DNA from: Stenotrophomonas acidaminiphila
GTDB taxonomy: Bacteria > Pseudomonadota > Gammaproteobacteria > Xanthomonadales > Xanthomonadaceae
Assembly: GCA_002951995.1 (NCBI GenBank)
Contig: CP019797.1
Coordinates: forward strand, 60,001 to 124,000
Direction: 5' to 3'
DNA: 64,000 nucleotides
Shown here: positions 15,343 to 25,256 of the stretch, in pieces
Numbering within the stretch: the stretch's first letter is position 1
Layout of the letters: each line of letters begins with the position of its first letter
Made by a program: the position numbers and the translations under genes
Notes under the pieces: model-generated
What the model saw: the letters and a program-made list of their open reading frames with translations, nothing else
What the model was told of the DNA's origin: nothing
Database searches by the model: none

Positions 15343-16451
15343 GGGGCCAGCGAGGATGCCCGCTCGTCGGCCTCGGCCTGCACCAGGCGCAGGAACAACT
15401 GCGCCAGCGTCACCACGTCCTGGTGGTTGTGGTCGCCGACGCGGCGCAGGTTGCGCGCGCTGCCGCCGCGCAGATAGTCCAGCCAGGCGGCCGGTGCCTC
15501 GGAACCGGGCAGGTCGTCCTCGCGCTGGATGCGCAGCAGCTGCCGCTCGATGGTCGCCAGCCGGCAGTTCTCCCAGGTGCCGCGGTAGCGGCGCCGGGTC
15601 GGGAACAGCAGGTCGACGTGGTCCAGCGCGGAAAGCGGGTCGCCGCGCCGCGCCAGCCGGTAGCGCGTCTTCAGCAGTGGCGCGTCGTAGCAGCGGCCGT
15701 TGTAGCTGGACAGCACCGTGGTTGGCGCCAGCCAGCTGGCGAATACCTCCAGCATTGCGCTCTCGGCGCCCATCGTGGACATCAGCAGCTGGCGCACGCG
15801 CAGCCCTTCGCCGCGCGCCGCATCGCGATGCCAGTCGGCGGCGCCGATCATGAAAGCGCGGGTGCCGGTGCCGCCGGCCAGGCCGGTGGTCTCGGTGTCG
15901 AAGAACAGCAGGTCCTGCGGCCGCACGGTGTCGTCCGGGCGCCTGCTGAACGCCAGTGACAGCGGCTGCGCCGGAACCGGCTGCGGCAGGAAGGCCTCGA
16001 TCAGGTGCAGGCCGGGCGCGATCTCGGTGCCCGGAAGCGCGCGGTCGACCGGGCCGTTGCGTGGCAGGCGCGGCGCCGTGGCCACCGCGCGCCCGCGCGT
16101 GGCCAGCAGGCGACGCAGGCCATCGCTGTCGGGCGTGCGCGCTGGCACGGCCGCGGGCTTGTGCCGGATCTGCTCGACCCACCCGAACACCGAGTCACCG
16201 CGTGGCGGTGCCGGCCTCGGCGCGGCGTCATGGCGTTGCGGAAGCGGCGCCTGCGGCCACGCCGCGGGCGCTTCCGGCGCCGGTGCGGCGCACGGCGCAG
16301 GCGCAGGCATTGCCGGGGGCGGCGGCCGGGCCGGTTCCGTGGCCGATGGCGCGGGGCCCGGCAGCGCCGCCGCAGGCGCGGCGGCAACGGCGGCATCGGC
16401 ATGCCCGGCCTGCCTGCGCAGCGCCTTGAGCTTGTCCAGGCTGACGCTCAT
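15339..16451 (-). CDS. MrfB/YprB-like exonuclease (RNase H-like fold)
   Basis: A 370-residue protein with a Pro/Ala-rich N-terminal half and a C-terminal DEDD-type nuclease domain (LLFFDTETTGLAGGTGTRAF, SYNGRCYDAPLL, and a final HNHQDVVTLAQLF). This is the YprB/MrfB family. In Bacillus subtilis MrfB acts with the helicase MrfA to repair mitomycin C adducts, which makes a DNA-repair nuclease the best call. Its ATG (16451) overlaps the stop of the helicase gene as ATGA, so the pair is translationally coupled. The stop codon TAG is the head of a REP palindrome at 15342-15339. Confidence 0.85.
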   Translation of the reverse strand: MSVSLDKLKALRRQAGHADAAVAAAPAAALPGPAPSATEPARPPPPAMPAPAPCAAPAPEAPAAWPQAPLPQRHDAAPRPAPPRGDSVFGWVEQIRHKPAAVPARTPDSDGLRRLLATRGRAVATAPRLPRNGPVDRALPGTEIAPGLHLIEAFLPQPVPAQPLSLAFSRRPDDTVRPQDLLFFDTETTGLAGGTGTRAFMIGAADWHRDAARGEGLRVRQLLMSTMGAESAMLEVFASWLAPTTVLSSYNGRCYDAPLLKTRYRLARRGDPLSALDHVDLLFPTRRRYRGTWENCRLATIERQLLRIQREDDLPGSEAPAAWLDYLRGGSARNLRRVGDHNHQDVVTLAQLFLRLVQAEADERASSLAP

Positions 16452-18939
16452 GGCAGCAGGTCGAGCGCCTCGTCCACGGCGTCGGCCGTGACCGCCGGCA
16501 CCTGCGTGCAGCGCTCGGCCGACAGCAGCGACAGCACCTTCAATGCCAGCGAGCGCGGTGTTTCGCCCCGGCCCTGTTCCTGCGCGGCCAGCACCGGGCC
16601 GACGCAGGCCGGGCAGCCGGCACTGCAGTCGCAGCGCTCCACCAGCTCGAGCGCGCGCTGCACCAGTTCGGCCTGGCGCTGCCACAGCGGCTCGCTCAGG
16701 CCCACGCCGCCGGGGAAGTTGTCGTACAGGTACACGGTGGGCACGAAGCTCTGCATCAGCTCCACTGCGCCGTCGCCGCCCTCGTTGCCGCGCAGCTGGC
16801 CGCGGCCGCTCTGGTCGGCCACCGCGAACCACGCGCCGTCGCCATTGCCCACCGCCTTCTGCAGGTCGCGCGCGTCGGCCATCACCGCCACGGTGGCGAC
16901 GATGTGCAGCGCGTACGCCGCGCCGAGGAAGCCATCGAGCGCATCCTGCTTCTGCGCGAAGCTGCGCAGCAGGGTGGCCTGCGGCAGCTGCCACCACACC
17001 GCGGTGGTGTGCAGCTCCTGGTCGGGCAGGTTGACCGGGCCATAGCCGATGTTCTCGTGCGTGTAGTAGCGGATCTTCTTGTAGCCGGCCACGCGCCGCA
17101 CCACGTGCACCTCGCCGTGGTGCGAATCGCCGCGTCCGGCGGCATTGCCGTCGAAGCGGTCCAGCACCTTGAGCTTGGTGAAGTCGATGCTGTCGGTGTA
17201 GTAGTCCACGTGGGTGCGGGTGACGTAGGCCTTGCGCCCGTCCCAGTCCAGCCGCTCGACCTGGTAGGGCGTGCTCTGCACCATGTGGATGGCGCCTTCG
17301 TACAAGGTGAGCGCGGCGGCGGAATAGTCCACCTCGGCGATGATCTGCTGCTTGCCGTCGCTGCGGTCGACCACCACGAAGTTGCCATCGGCCACCGCGC
17401 GCAGGCTCACCGCGTTGGCCGGGTAGCTGTCGGCGATCCATTCCCAGCGCTCGCCTTCCTGGTGCACCACGCCGGTTTCGGCCAGCGCCTGCAGGAACAC
17501 CAGCGGGTCGACCGGCCCGAACGGCTCCCCGCTCAGGAACGGCAACTCGAACGCCGCGCAGCGGATGTGGTCGAACAGGATCAGCGGCTGGTCCGGGGCG
17601 ATGCGCGCGTGCTCGGGGTGGCGTTGGCGAAGAAGTCCGGGTGCCGCACCACGTACTGGTCCAGCGGCTGGCTGCTGGCCACCATCACCCCGAGCGCGGC
17701 CTGCTGGCGGCGGCCGGCGCGGCCGAAGCGCTGCCACGTCGCCGCCACGCTGCCGGGGTAGCCGTTGAGCACCACCACGTCGAGCGCGCCGATGTCCACG
17801 CCCAGCTCCAGCGCCGAGGTGCTGACGATGCCGTCGATGCTGCCGGCGCGCATGGCCCGCTCCACCTCGCGGCGCTCGGTGGGCAGGTAGCCGCCGCGGT
17901 AGGCGCGGATCCGCGCCGGCTTGCGCGGGTCGTTGTCGAAGATATCCTTCAGGTACTTGGTCAGCACCTCCACCATCAGCCGGGTCTGCGCGAACACCAG
18001 CGTCTTGAGCCCGCTCTTGATCGCGATGCGGGCGATGCGGTTGGCCTGCGAGCGCGCCGAGGCGCGCAGGCCCAGGTCCGGGTTGATCACCGGCGGGTTC
18101 CACAGCAGCACGTGCTTGGGGCCGCTGGGCGCGCCACTCTCGGTGATCGCATGCACCTGTTCTTCCACCAGCGCCTCGGCATGCGCATGCGGGTTGCCGA
18201 TGGTGGCCGAGCACAGGATGAACTGCGGGCGCACGCCGTAGAACGCGCAGATGCGCTTGAGCCGGCGGATCACGTTGGTGACGTGGCTGCCGAACACGCC
18301 GCGGTAGGTGTGGATCTCGTCGATCACCACGTAGCGCAGGTTCTCGAAGAACTGCGCCCACTTGGTGTGGTGCGGCAGGATCGCCTGGTGCAGCATGTCC
18401 GGGTTGCTGACCACGATGTCGCCGTGCAGGCGGATCGCCTGGCGCGCGTCGCCGGGCGTATCGCCGTCGAAGGTGAAGGCCTTCACGCCGAGGTCGCCGG
18501 CGCGGTTGAGCTCCAGCAGCTCGGCCACCTGGTCCTGGGCCAGCGCCTTGGTCGGAAACAGGTACAGCGCCTTGGCGTTGCCCTGCATCGCCGCGCTCAC
18601 CACCGGCAGCGTGTAGCACAGCGACTTGCCCGACGCGGTCGGGGTGACGACGGCCACGTGCTCGCCGCGCTGGGTGGCGTTCCAGGCGTCGGCCTGGTGC
18701 GAGTACAGCTGTTCGATGCCGCGCGCCCGGAGCGCGGCCTGCAGCGCCTCGGGGACGTCGTCGGGGATCGGCGCGTAGCTGCCTTCGCGGCCCGGGATCG
18801 TGAAGCTGCCGGTGACGCGGTCGCGGTAGCGCCGTGCCAGCCGCTGGCCAAGCAGCGCGCCGTCGCGCGAGGGCAGGCCGTCGGTGGTGGCCAGCGCCCG
18901 TTCGCTGGCTTCGGTGCGGGGAGCGAGGGAGAACGCCAT
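16448..18939 (-). CDS. MrfA/YprA-like DEAD-box repair helicase with DUF1998 (frameshifted)
   Basis: A superfamily 2 helicase of about 830 residues once one frameshift is repaired. Seen in order: Walker A TPTASGKSL (about 99-107), DEIH box (207-210), CSATIGNP, helicase motif VI RFGRAGRRQQ, then a DUF1998-type C-terminal domain with a zinc-like cysteine cluster CDCSAGCPAC. This is the layout of B. subtilis MrfA (YprA). The frame breaks at about 17614, where CTCGGGG should read CTCCGGGG, turning PEHARIAPDQPLILFD into a premature stop at 17581. The rest of the gene is well conserved, so a sequencing error is likely. The start is taken at ATG 18939; no strong ribosome site precedes it. Confidence 0.85.
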
Positions 18940-19091
18940 GCCGGTAGTGCCGATCCAAAGACCGGCATGGAAGCACGGCGCCGTCTCAGCCTGTGAGACC
19001 CATGCAGGCTGAACGCCCGGCACGCCGCCAACGCAATCTGAAGGTGGCGCCCGTATGCTGCCTGCTTCGGCAACCGGCAGGGACAGGAACG

Positions 19092-19583
19092 GTGGCAAGG
19101 CCTCGATGGTACGCAATGGTGTTGGCGGGGATGGTGCTGGTGGGCGCGGCGCAGGCGCAGCAGGCGTCGCCCCCGGTCGTGGATACGGTGCCCGCGGCCG
19201 ACCCCGCGGCCGACCCTGCGGCGGCGTCCACGGACGCGGTGAGGACGCTGGAGGAAGTGCGCGCGCTCAAGCCCGAGGACGACACGCCGCTGGACCTGTA
19301 CCGCTTCCGCAACCCGGTGAAGATCGAGCCCAACCGCTTCAGCCGTTCATGGAGCGAACCGCCCACGCCCGAGCAGGTCAGCCAAAGCGGCGGTTACCTG
19401 CTGATGGGCATCAGCTACGGCCTGATGGCCGCTGCCAAGGGCCTGCACAAGCTGACCGGCGGCCGCGACCAGATCCAGTCGGCCATCGCCCGCCCACCGC
19501 CGGAGCTGAGCGAGGACCAGCGCCGCCGCGCGGCGCGCTTCTGTGCGCAGCAGGAGGGTTGCCAGGCCCCGCCCGGCGACTGA
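19092..19583 (+). CDS. Secreted protein of unknown function
   Basis: Not recognised as a named family. Starting at GTG 19092 (AGGA 7 bases upstream) the product is 163 residues with a clear Sec signal peptide (VARPRWYAMVLAGMVLVGAAQAQ). The mature part has an Ala/Asp/Pro-rich stretch, then RTLEEVRALKPEDDTPLDLY and a helical C-terminus with two cysteines (FCAQQEGCQ). In-frame ATGs further upstream give a poorer signal peptide. Periplasmic location is inferred. It is divergent from the helicase gene. Confidence 0.65.
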   Translation: MARPRWYAMVLAGMVLVGAAQAQQASPPVVDTVPAADPAADPAAASTDAVRTLEEVRALKPEDDTPLDLYRFRNPVKIEPNRFSRSWSEPPTPEQVSQSGGYLLMGISYGLMAAAKGLHKLTGGRDQIQSAIARPPPELSEDQRRRAARFCAQQEGCQAPPGD

Positions 19584-19704
19584 GCGCCGGCCCCGGGCGG
19601 CGGCCTTTCCCGCCCGCGCCCGCGCCTGCCGGGAAGCGCCGCATCGGCACGGTTGGCGGCAGCGTGATCGCCTACCATGGCGCATCTTCGACGGGCCTGC
19701 CGCA

Positions 19705-20729
19705 GTGACCGACCTCCTCCCCCTGAAGCCAGCGACGCCGCCGGCGCGCATCGCCGCCTGGGTGCTGATGCTGCTGGGCATGTGGGCGGTGCTGGAACTG
19801 GGCTTGGTGGTCACCCTGCTGTCCGGCCTGCTGGTGTTCCACCTCAGCCACGTGCTGGCTTCGACCGTGGAGGGCCGGCTGCCGCCGGGCCGGGCGCGGG
19901 CGATGGCGGTGGCCGTGCTGTCGGTGGCGGTGATCGGCCTGCTGGGCCTGGCGATCATCGCGGTGGTGTCGTTCTTCCGCAACGAAACCGGCGGGCCGGA
20001 CGCGCTGCTGGCGCAGCTGATGGAAATCCTCAATACCTCGCGCCACCAGGTGCCGCCGCTGCTGCAGCCGTATATCCCGAGGACATGCAGGCGCTGCGCG
20101 CCGGGGTGAACGAATGGGTGGCCGAGCACCGCCGCCAGCTCGGCGTCGCCGGTACCTCGGCGGTGCAGATCGGCGTGCGGGTGCTGATCGGCATGGTGCT
20201 GGGCGCGATGATCGCGCTGTACGACGAACTGCCGCTGCCACGCATGGGGCCGCTGGCGCGGGAACTGGTCGGCCGTACCAGCCACCTGGCCACCGCGTTC
20301 CGCCAGGTGGTGTTCGCCCAGCTCAAGATCTCGCTGCTCAACACGCTGTTCACCGCGATCTTCCTGCTGGGCGTGCTGCCGCTGCTGGGCGTGCACCTGC
20401 CGCTGGCCAAGACCCTGGTGCTGATCACCTTCCTCGCCGGCCTGCTGCCGGTGGTGGGCAACGTGATCTCCAACACCGTGATCACCATCGTCGCGCTGTC
20501 GGTGTCGTTCTACGTCGCCGTGGCCGCGCTGCTGTTCCTGGTGGTGATCCACAAGCTGGAGTACTTCCTCAACGCCCGCATCGTCGGCGGTGAGATCCGC
20601 GCCCATGCCTGGGAACTGCTGCTGGCGATGCTGGTGATGGAAGCGGCGTTCGGCCTGTCCGGGCTGGTCGCCGCGCCGGTGTTCTACGCCTACGTCAAGC
20701 GCGAGCTGGTGGCCCAGGGCTGGGTGTGA
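19705..20729 (+). CDS. AI-2E family transporter / PerM-like permease (frameshifted)
   Basis: A polytopic inner-membrane protein of about 341 residues. Hydrophobic segments start at IAAWVLMLLGMWAVLELGL; the central soluble region is rich in charged residues, and the C-terminal half has the family hallmarks (LKISLLNTLFTAIFL, GLLPVVGNVISN, KLEYFLNARIVGG). The AI-2E/PerM family includes exporters and Na+/H+ antiporters; the substrate here is unknown. The likely start is GTG 19705 (VTDLLPLKP). One base is missing near 20079: PYIPRTC should read PYIPEDMQALRAG, again with CCGAG standing for CCGGAG. Both frames together give a normal-length protein. Confidence 0.85.
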
Positions 20730-20745
20730 GCCCGCGTCCGGCCGC

Positions 20746-21948
20746 TCAGGACGACACCCCGGCCAGCGCCGCGTACGTCACCCCCAGGATCACCAGCCAG
20801 AAGTAGATGCCGCCGATGAACACGTAGCGCGCCAGCGTCGCCCACCCGCGGCCGCCGTACACGCGCTGCTGCATCCACAGCAGGTAGACGGGAACCGACA
20901 GCCACAGCACCACGTGGATGCCATCGCCGATGGCGTTCACCAAGCGGTTGCCGATGGCGCCGGTGACGCCGATCGTCAGGAACGTGGCCAGCAGCACCAG
21001 CATCAGCCAGGCATGGCTGTACAGCGCCACCACCAGGTGTTCGAGGTAGCCGATGCGGCGGCCCAGGTAGGCCACGCGCAGCACCAGCGCAAACACTGGC
21101 ATCAGGAAGAACAGCGCGCCGGGCAGGGCGGTGAGGAAGGCCTGCACGTACAGGTCGGTCTTGCCGCCCATGCGTTCCACGTTGGCCTTGCCGTTGGCCA
21201 GGCGCTGGTTGAGCCAGTGGTTGAAGAATGCCGGCATGCCCTGCACCACCACCGGATTGGTCTGCGGATCCCAGGGTCTGCCGTTGATGTCGGAATCGAA
21301 CACGGTAGCCTGCTGGCGCCCGGTGGCCTGGCCCGCCGCCTGCGCCGCGCGCTTCATCGCCGAGGCCACGGTGTCCGGCGCGGGCACCGGCTGCCCGCGC
21401 AGTTCGGAGGTGCGCCGTGCGGCGGCGGCGTTCAGCGCGGCCATGGCCACCGTGAATGCCGGCGTGGCCGCGGGCGAAGCCGCCAGCTGGCGCTCGATCC
21501 CGGCCTGCTGCGCCGCGCGTATCGCCTCCACTTCCTGCACGGTCTGCGCGTTGGCGAACAGCGTGTTGTCGCCGCCGTTCAGGGTCATGTCGTCGACATG
21601 CAGGGTCAGCTTGCCGACGAAGAACGTGAACAGGGTCAGGATCACGAACAGCCGCAGCGGCTGCACGTAGCCCACGCGCTGGCCGCGGAGGTAGTTGAGC
21701 GCGACCCGGCCTGGCACCAGCAGGTCGCGCAGCGTGCGGAAGATGCGCCCGTCCAGGTGCCAGAACGACTCGAACACCTCTTCGATCGCGTGCCCCACGT
21801 GCTTGAGCGGGTTGTGCGCGCACTGCCCGCAGTGGTGGCAGTAATGGCCCTGCAGCGCCGCCCGGCAGTTGGCGCAGGCCCCATGCCCGTGCGCGTGGAC
21901 GACGGCGGGAACCTCGGCAACGGCGGTGTCGTCTGGGGTCGGGTTCAT
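20746..21948 (-). CDS. DUF3667-type membrane protein with zinc-ribbon
   Basis: A 400-residue membrane protein. The N-terminus carries a four-cysteine ribbon, CANCRAALQGHYCHHCGQ (about 25-42), then a conserved amphipathic region (FRTLRDLLVPGRVALNYLRGQR) and transmembrane segments in the N-terminal third and the C-terminal half. A soluble Ala/Gln-rich loop lies between (about 125-260). This is the layout of DUF3667 proteins, whose function is unknown. It is convergent with the permease gene. The ATG at 21948 is the only good start. Confidence 0.8.
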   Translation of the reverse strand: MNPTPDDTAVAEVPAVVHAHGHGACANCRAALQGHYCHHCGQCAHNPLKHVGHAIEEVFESFWHLDGRIFRTLRDLLVPGRVALNYLRGQRVGYVQPLRLFVILTLFTFFVGKLTLHVDDMTLNGGDNTLFANAQTVQEVEAIRAAQQAGIERQLAASPAATPAFTVAMAALNAAAARRTSELRGQPVPAPDTVASAMKRAAQAAGQATGRQQATVFDSDINGRPWDPQTNPVVVQGMPAFFNHWLNQRLANGKANVERMGGKTDLYVQAFLTALPGALFFLMPVFALVLRVAYLGRRIGYLEHLVVALYSHAWLMLVLLATFLTIGVTGAIGNRLVNAIGDGIHVVLWLSVPVYLLWMQQRVYGGRGWATLARYVFIGGIYFWLVILGVTYAALAGVSS

Positions 21949-22003
21949 CGGGAGCGCGGGTGGAAGCCGGGACGCGACACGATAGCGGGCATTGCCGGCG
22001 CGG

Positions 22004-22456
22004 TCAGCTGCGCGGTCGCGGCTTGCGGTGCCAGAGCGCGTTGACGATCACCCAGCGGCCGTCGAAGCAGCCCATCTGCAGGTGGTCGATGAACCAGGGG
22101 CTTTCCAGCCGCACCGTGGCGATGTCCTCGTCCACCTGCAGCACGCTCACCGTGCGCTGCCACTGTTCGCGCGGGGTCTTCAACGCGCCTTCGCGGGTAA
22201 GGCGGACCAGTTCGTCCGCGCTCATCCGGCCCAGCCCGAGGGTTTCGTCGGGCCTGTCCACGAGGTTGCGCTTGGCCAGGTCCGGGTGCAGCGCACGCGC
22301 CACCCGTGCCGGGTCGCCCTCCAGCTGTCCGTCCATGTAATCGTGGGCGGTGGCCTCGATGGCCCGCAGGGTGGCGGCATCCGGCGGTGCCGCGCCGGCG
22401 CCGCCGGCGACCCACAGCATTCCCAGCAGCAGAAAGCGCATCGTGGCTGGCGGCAT
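22004..22456 (-). CDS. Exported NTF2-like protein
   Basis: A 150-residue protein with a Sec signal peptide ([17 protein letters not shown]) and an NTF2-like fold of the putative lumazine-binding type: [31 protein letters not shown], a central helix, and a beta-strand end with [25 protein letters not shown]. Such proteins often bind small ligands; the ligand here is unknown. ATG at 22456 has AAGGAG 8-9 bases upstream. An internal ATG five codons later is also possible. Confidence 0.8.
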   Translation of the reverse strand: MPPATMRFLLLGMLWVAGGAGAAPPDAATLRAIEATAHDYMDGQLEGDPARVARALHPDLAKRNLVDRPDETLGLGRMSADELVRLTREGALKTPREQWQRTVSVLQVDEDIATVRLESPWFIDHLQMGCFDGRWVIVNALWHRKPRPRS

Positions 22457-22598
22457 GGCCGGCTCCTTCCCAGGTCGCGGCAGTGTGGCGGCCGCCGCGG
22501 CGCGCGGCATGGGCCGATGGTCACTGGCCCGCGGCGGGGTGGCCGGCGGCGGCACGTCAAGGGTGGGTGCGCCGGACCGCTTGGGCTACAGTAGCGCG

Positions 22599-23276
22599 AT
22601 GACGAAAGAGCACATTCCCGGCGGCCTGTTGATCGCCATCGAGGGCATCGACGGTGCCGGCAAGTCCACGCTGGCGCGGGGGCTGGCCGAGGCGCTGGAG
22701 CGGGCCGGCGCCGAGGTGGTGCTGAGCAAGGAGCCGACCAACGGGCCGTGGGGCACGCAGCTGCGGGCCTCGGCGGCGACCGGGCGGCTGAGTCCGCAGG
22801 AAGAAGTGGACCTGCTGCTGCGCGACCGCCGCCAGCACGTCGAAGCATTGGTGGTGCCGGCGCTGGCGCGCGGCGCGGTGGTGATCCTCGACCGCTACTT
22901 CCCATCGATGGTGGCCTACCAGGGCGCCGCCGGCCTGCCGGTGGACGAACTGCTGCAGCTCAACGCCTTCGCGCCGCGGCCGCACCTGCTGCTGCTGCTG
23001 GACCTGCCGCCGGCCACCGGGCTGGCGCGCATCCACGCCCGCGGCGACGTGCCCAACCATTTCGAGACGGCGCAGAACCTGGAGCGTTGCCGGGCGATCT
23101 TCCAGCAGCTGGAGTTGCCCGGCAAGCAGGTGATCGACGCCAGCCAGAACGAAGCCGAAGTGCTGCGCGACGCGCGTGCGGCCATCGCCGCCGCGCTGGC
23201 CGCACGCGCCGATGGGCAGGGCGGACCGCTGCGGCGCTTCCAGGCGCAGGACCCGGCGCCGGCCACCGGCCACTGA
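22599..23276 (+). CDS. tmk: dTMP kinase family protein
   Basis: A 225-residue P-loop kinase: GIDGAGKST (16-24), [13 protein letters not shown] (98-110, the DRY..S..AYQG signature of thymidylate kinases) and RDRRQHVE. The expected role is phosphorylation of dTMP to dTDP. The substrate loop reads EPTNGPWG instead of the common EPGGTPLG, and the usual LID arginines are not obvious, so this may be a variant or second copy rather than the main tmk. ATG at 22599 matches the family start (ribosome site weak). The gene runs codirectionally into rlmF. Confidence 0.75.
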   Translation: MTKEHIPGGLLIAIEGIDGAGKSTLARGLAEALERAGAEVVLSKEPTNGPWGTQLRASAATGRLSPQEEVDLLLRDRRQHVEALVVPALARGAVVILDRYFPSMVAYQGAAGLPVDELLQLNAFAPRPHLLLLLDLPPATGLARIHARGDVPNHFETAQNLERCRAIFQQLELPGKQVIDASQNEAEVLRDARAAIAAALAARADGQGGPLRRFQAQDPAPATGH

Positions 23277-23291
23277 CCTCCCACCTCCGCG

Positions 23292-24269
23292 ATGCCGACG
23301 CCTCTGCCCCCGGCGAAGCGGCGCCCCGTGCCGGCGGCCGCGGGCCCGCATCCGCGCAACCGCCACCAGGGCCGTTACGACATGGCACGGCTGCTGGCGG
23401 CCAACCCGGCGCTGCGCGCGCACCTGCGACGCACCCCGGACGGCGGGCAGAGCATCGATTTCAGTGATCCGCTGGCGGTACGCGAACTCAACCGCGCGCT
23501 GCTGGCCAGCGACTACGGCATCGGCCACTGGGATATCCCCGCCGGCTACCTGTGCCCGCCGGTACCGGGCCGCGCGGATTACCTGCACGGCCTGGCCGAC
23601 CTGCTGGCCGCCGACGCCGGTGGCACGATCCCGCGCGGGCCCGGGGTGCGCGTGCTCGATATCGGCGTGGGCGCCAACTGCATCTACCCGCTGCTCGGCC
23701 AGGCCGAATACGGCTGGTCGTTCGTCGGCAGCGACATCGATTCCGTCGCCCTGCGCTCGGCCGCCGCCAACGTCCAGGGCAACGGGCTCGACCGGCTGAT
23801 CGAACTGCGCCTGCAGCACGCGCGCGGCAGCCTGTTCGCCGGTGTGGTGCAGGCGCAGGACCGCTTCCACCTGACCCTGTGCAACCCGCCCTTCCACGCC
23901 TCGGCCAGAGAGGCGGCGCAGGGCAGCCAGCGCAAGCTGCGCAATCTTGGCGACGGCAAGCCCGCGCCGCGCGGCAAGCCGCCGCTGTTGAACTTCGGCG
24001 GCCAGGCCAACGAGCTGTGGTGCACCGGCGGCGAGGCCTCGTTCCTGCGGCGCATGATCCGCGAGAGCGTGGCCGTACAGGCCCAGGTGCTGTGGTTCAG
24101 CTCGCTGGTGGCCAAGCGCGAGCACCTGGCCGACCTGCACCGGCAACTGTCCCGTGCCGGCGCGCTCGAGGTGCGTGAAGTGGCGATGGCGCAGGGCAGC
24201 AAGCAGAGCCGGTTCGTCGCCTGGACCTTCCACGCCGCCGCGCGCCGGGCCGGGTGGCCGGCGGGGTAA
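23292..24269 (+). CDS. rlmF: 23S rRNA (adenine(1618)-N6)-methyltransferase
   Basis: RlmF methylates A1618 of 23S rRNA using S-adenosylmethionine. The 325-residue protein has the family pattern: NRHQGRYD near the N-terminus, [19 protein letters not shown], the SAM-binding [14 protein letters not shown], the catalytic NPPF motif ([11 protein letters not shown]), and a conserved C-terminal block [14 protein letters not shown]...[13 protein letters not shown]. It starts 15 bases after tmk and is probably cotranscribed with it. Confidence 0.93.
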   Translation: MPTPLPPAKRRPVPAAAGPHPRNRHQGRYDMARLLAANPALRAHLRRTPDGGQSIDFSDPLAVRELNRALLASDYGIGHWDIPAGYLCPPVPGRADYLHGLADLLAADAGGTIPRGPGVRVLDIGVGANCIYPLLGQAEYGWSFVGSDIDSVALRSAAANVQGNGLDRLIELRLQHARGSLFAGVVQAQDRFHLTLCNPPFHASAREAAQGSQRKLRNLGDGKPAPRGKPPLLNFGGQANELWCTGGEASFLRRMIRESVAVQAQVLWFSSLVAKREHLADLHRQLSRAGALEVREVAMAQGSKQSRFVAWTFHAAARRAGWPAG

Positions 24270-24335
24270 CCGCCGCCATTGGAACATCGGCTGCCGTCGG
24301 GCCATGATGCGCCCGGGAAACAGGGAGCGTGCAGC

Positions 24336-25085
24336 ATGCCGAGCGAGGCCGTCGGACAACTGTCCATGGGGAGTGGCCGCATCAACTACGTGTTGATCGA
24401 TCACGAGAACGTGCAGCCCACCGACCTGCGGCTTCTGGACCGTGCGGACATCCGCCTGTGGGTGTTCGTGGGTGCCGGCCAGGCCAAGCTGTCGGCCGAG
24501 CTGGCGATACAGATGCAGGCCATGCGCGAGCGTGCCGATTACGTGCGCATCTCGGGCAATGGCCCCAATGCGCTGGATTTCCATATCGCGTTCTACATCG
24601 GCCAGTTGTCCGCCAGCGACCCGCGTGGGTTCTTCCACATCATTTCCCGTGACACCGGCTTCGATCCGCTGGTGGAACACCTGAAGGGCAGGAAGATATT
24701 CGCCTGCCGCTCGACGGCGATCGCCGGCATGCCGCTGTTCGCATCGGCCGCGGCCACCGAGGTGAGCGCGGTGCCCGCGGCGCAACCGAAACCGAAACCC
24801 AAGGCGAACGCGGTGACGGTGGTGGTGGACAAAGCGCCCCCGCGGCCGCTGCCCGATGCACCGGTCGCCGCGGCGCCCGCCACGGCCATGCAGCGGCTGA
24901 CGCGGATGAAGACCGTACTGTCGAAGACGAAAACCGGGCGGCCGGGAACCCTCGCCGCATTGAAGAAGCATGTCGCCGCGCACTTCCAGAACCAGATCGG
25001 CGCCGACGACGTGGGGGCGATCGTGGCCGGCCTGGAACAGGCCGGCGTGGTGAAGCTGGATGGCCTGAAGGTGCGCTACGACTGA
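24336..25085 (+). CDS. NYN/PIN-like domain protein
   Basis: About 249 residues. The N-terminal part is a NYN/PIN-like fold: INYVLIDHENVQP with the acidic pair, then LWVFVGAGQAKLS, DYVRISGNGPNALDFHIAFYIG and SRDTGFDPLVEHL, consistent with a metal-dependent RNase or a fold relative. A Lys/Pro/Ala linker follows, then a small helical C-terminal domain (LAALKKHVAAHFQNQIGADDVGAIVAGLEQAG) that resembles an OST-HTH/LOTUS-like winged helix, which may bind RNA. ATG at 24336 has GGAG 11 bases upstream; ATG 24366 is an alternative. The target is unknown. Confidence 0.75.
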   Translation: MPSEAVGQLSMGSGRINYVLIDHENVQPTDLRLLDRADIRLWVFVGAGQAKLSAELAIQMQAMRERADYVRISGNGPNALDFHIAFYIGQLSASDPRGFFHIISRDTGFDPLVEHLKGRKIFACRSTAIAGMPLFASAAATEVSAVPAAQPKPKPKANAVTVVVDKAPPRPLPDAPVAAAPATAMQRLTRMKTVLSKTKTGRPGTLAALKKHVAAHFQNQIGADDVGAIVAGLEQAGVVKLDGLKVRYD

Positions 25086-25256
25086 GCGCCATGGGCTCCG
25101 GCCGGCGGCATGGCCGCGTCCCGGGGCGGCCGCGCCCATCGTGCAGGCAGGCAGCCCGCGCTGCACGGTGTCCGCCGACGCCCCGGGTGGTGGCTGGTCA
25201 CGGGGCCTGAACGCGGCATCGCCGACAGTGCGGCTCCCCGACCCAGGAGCTGCTGC

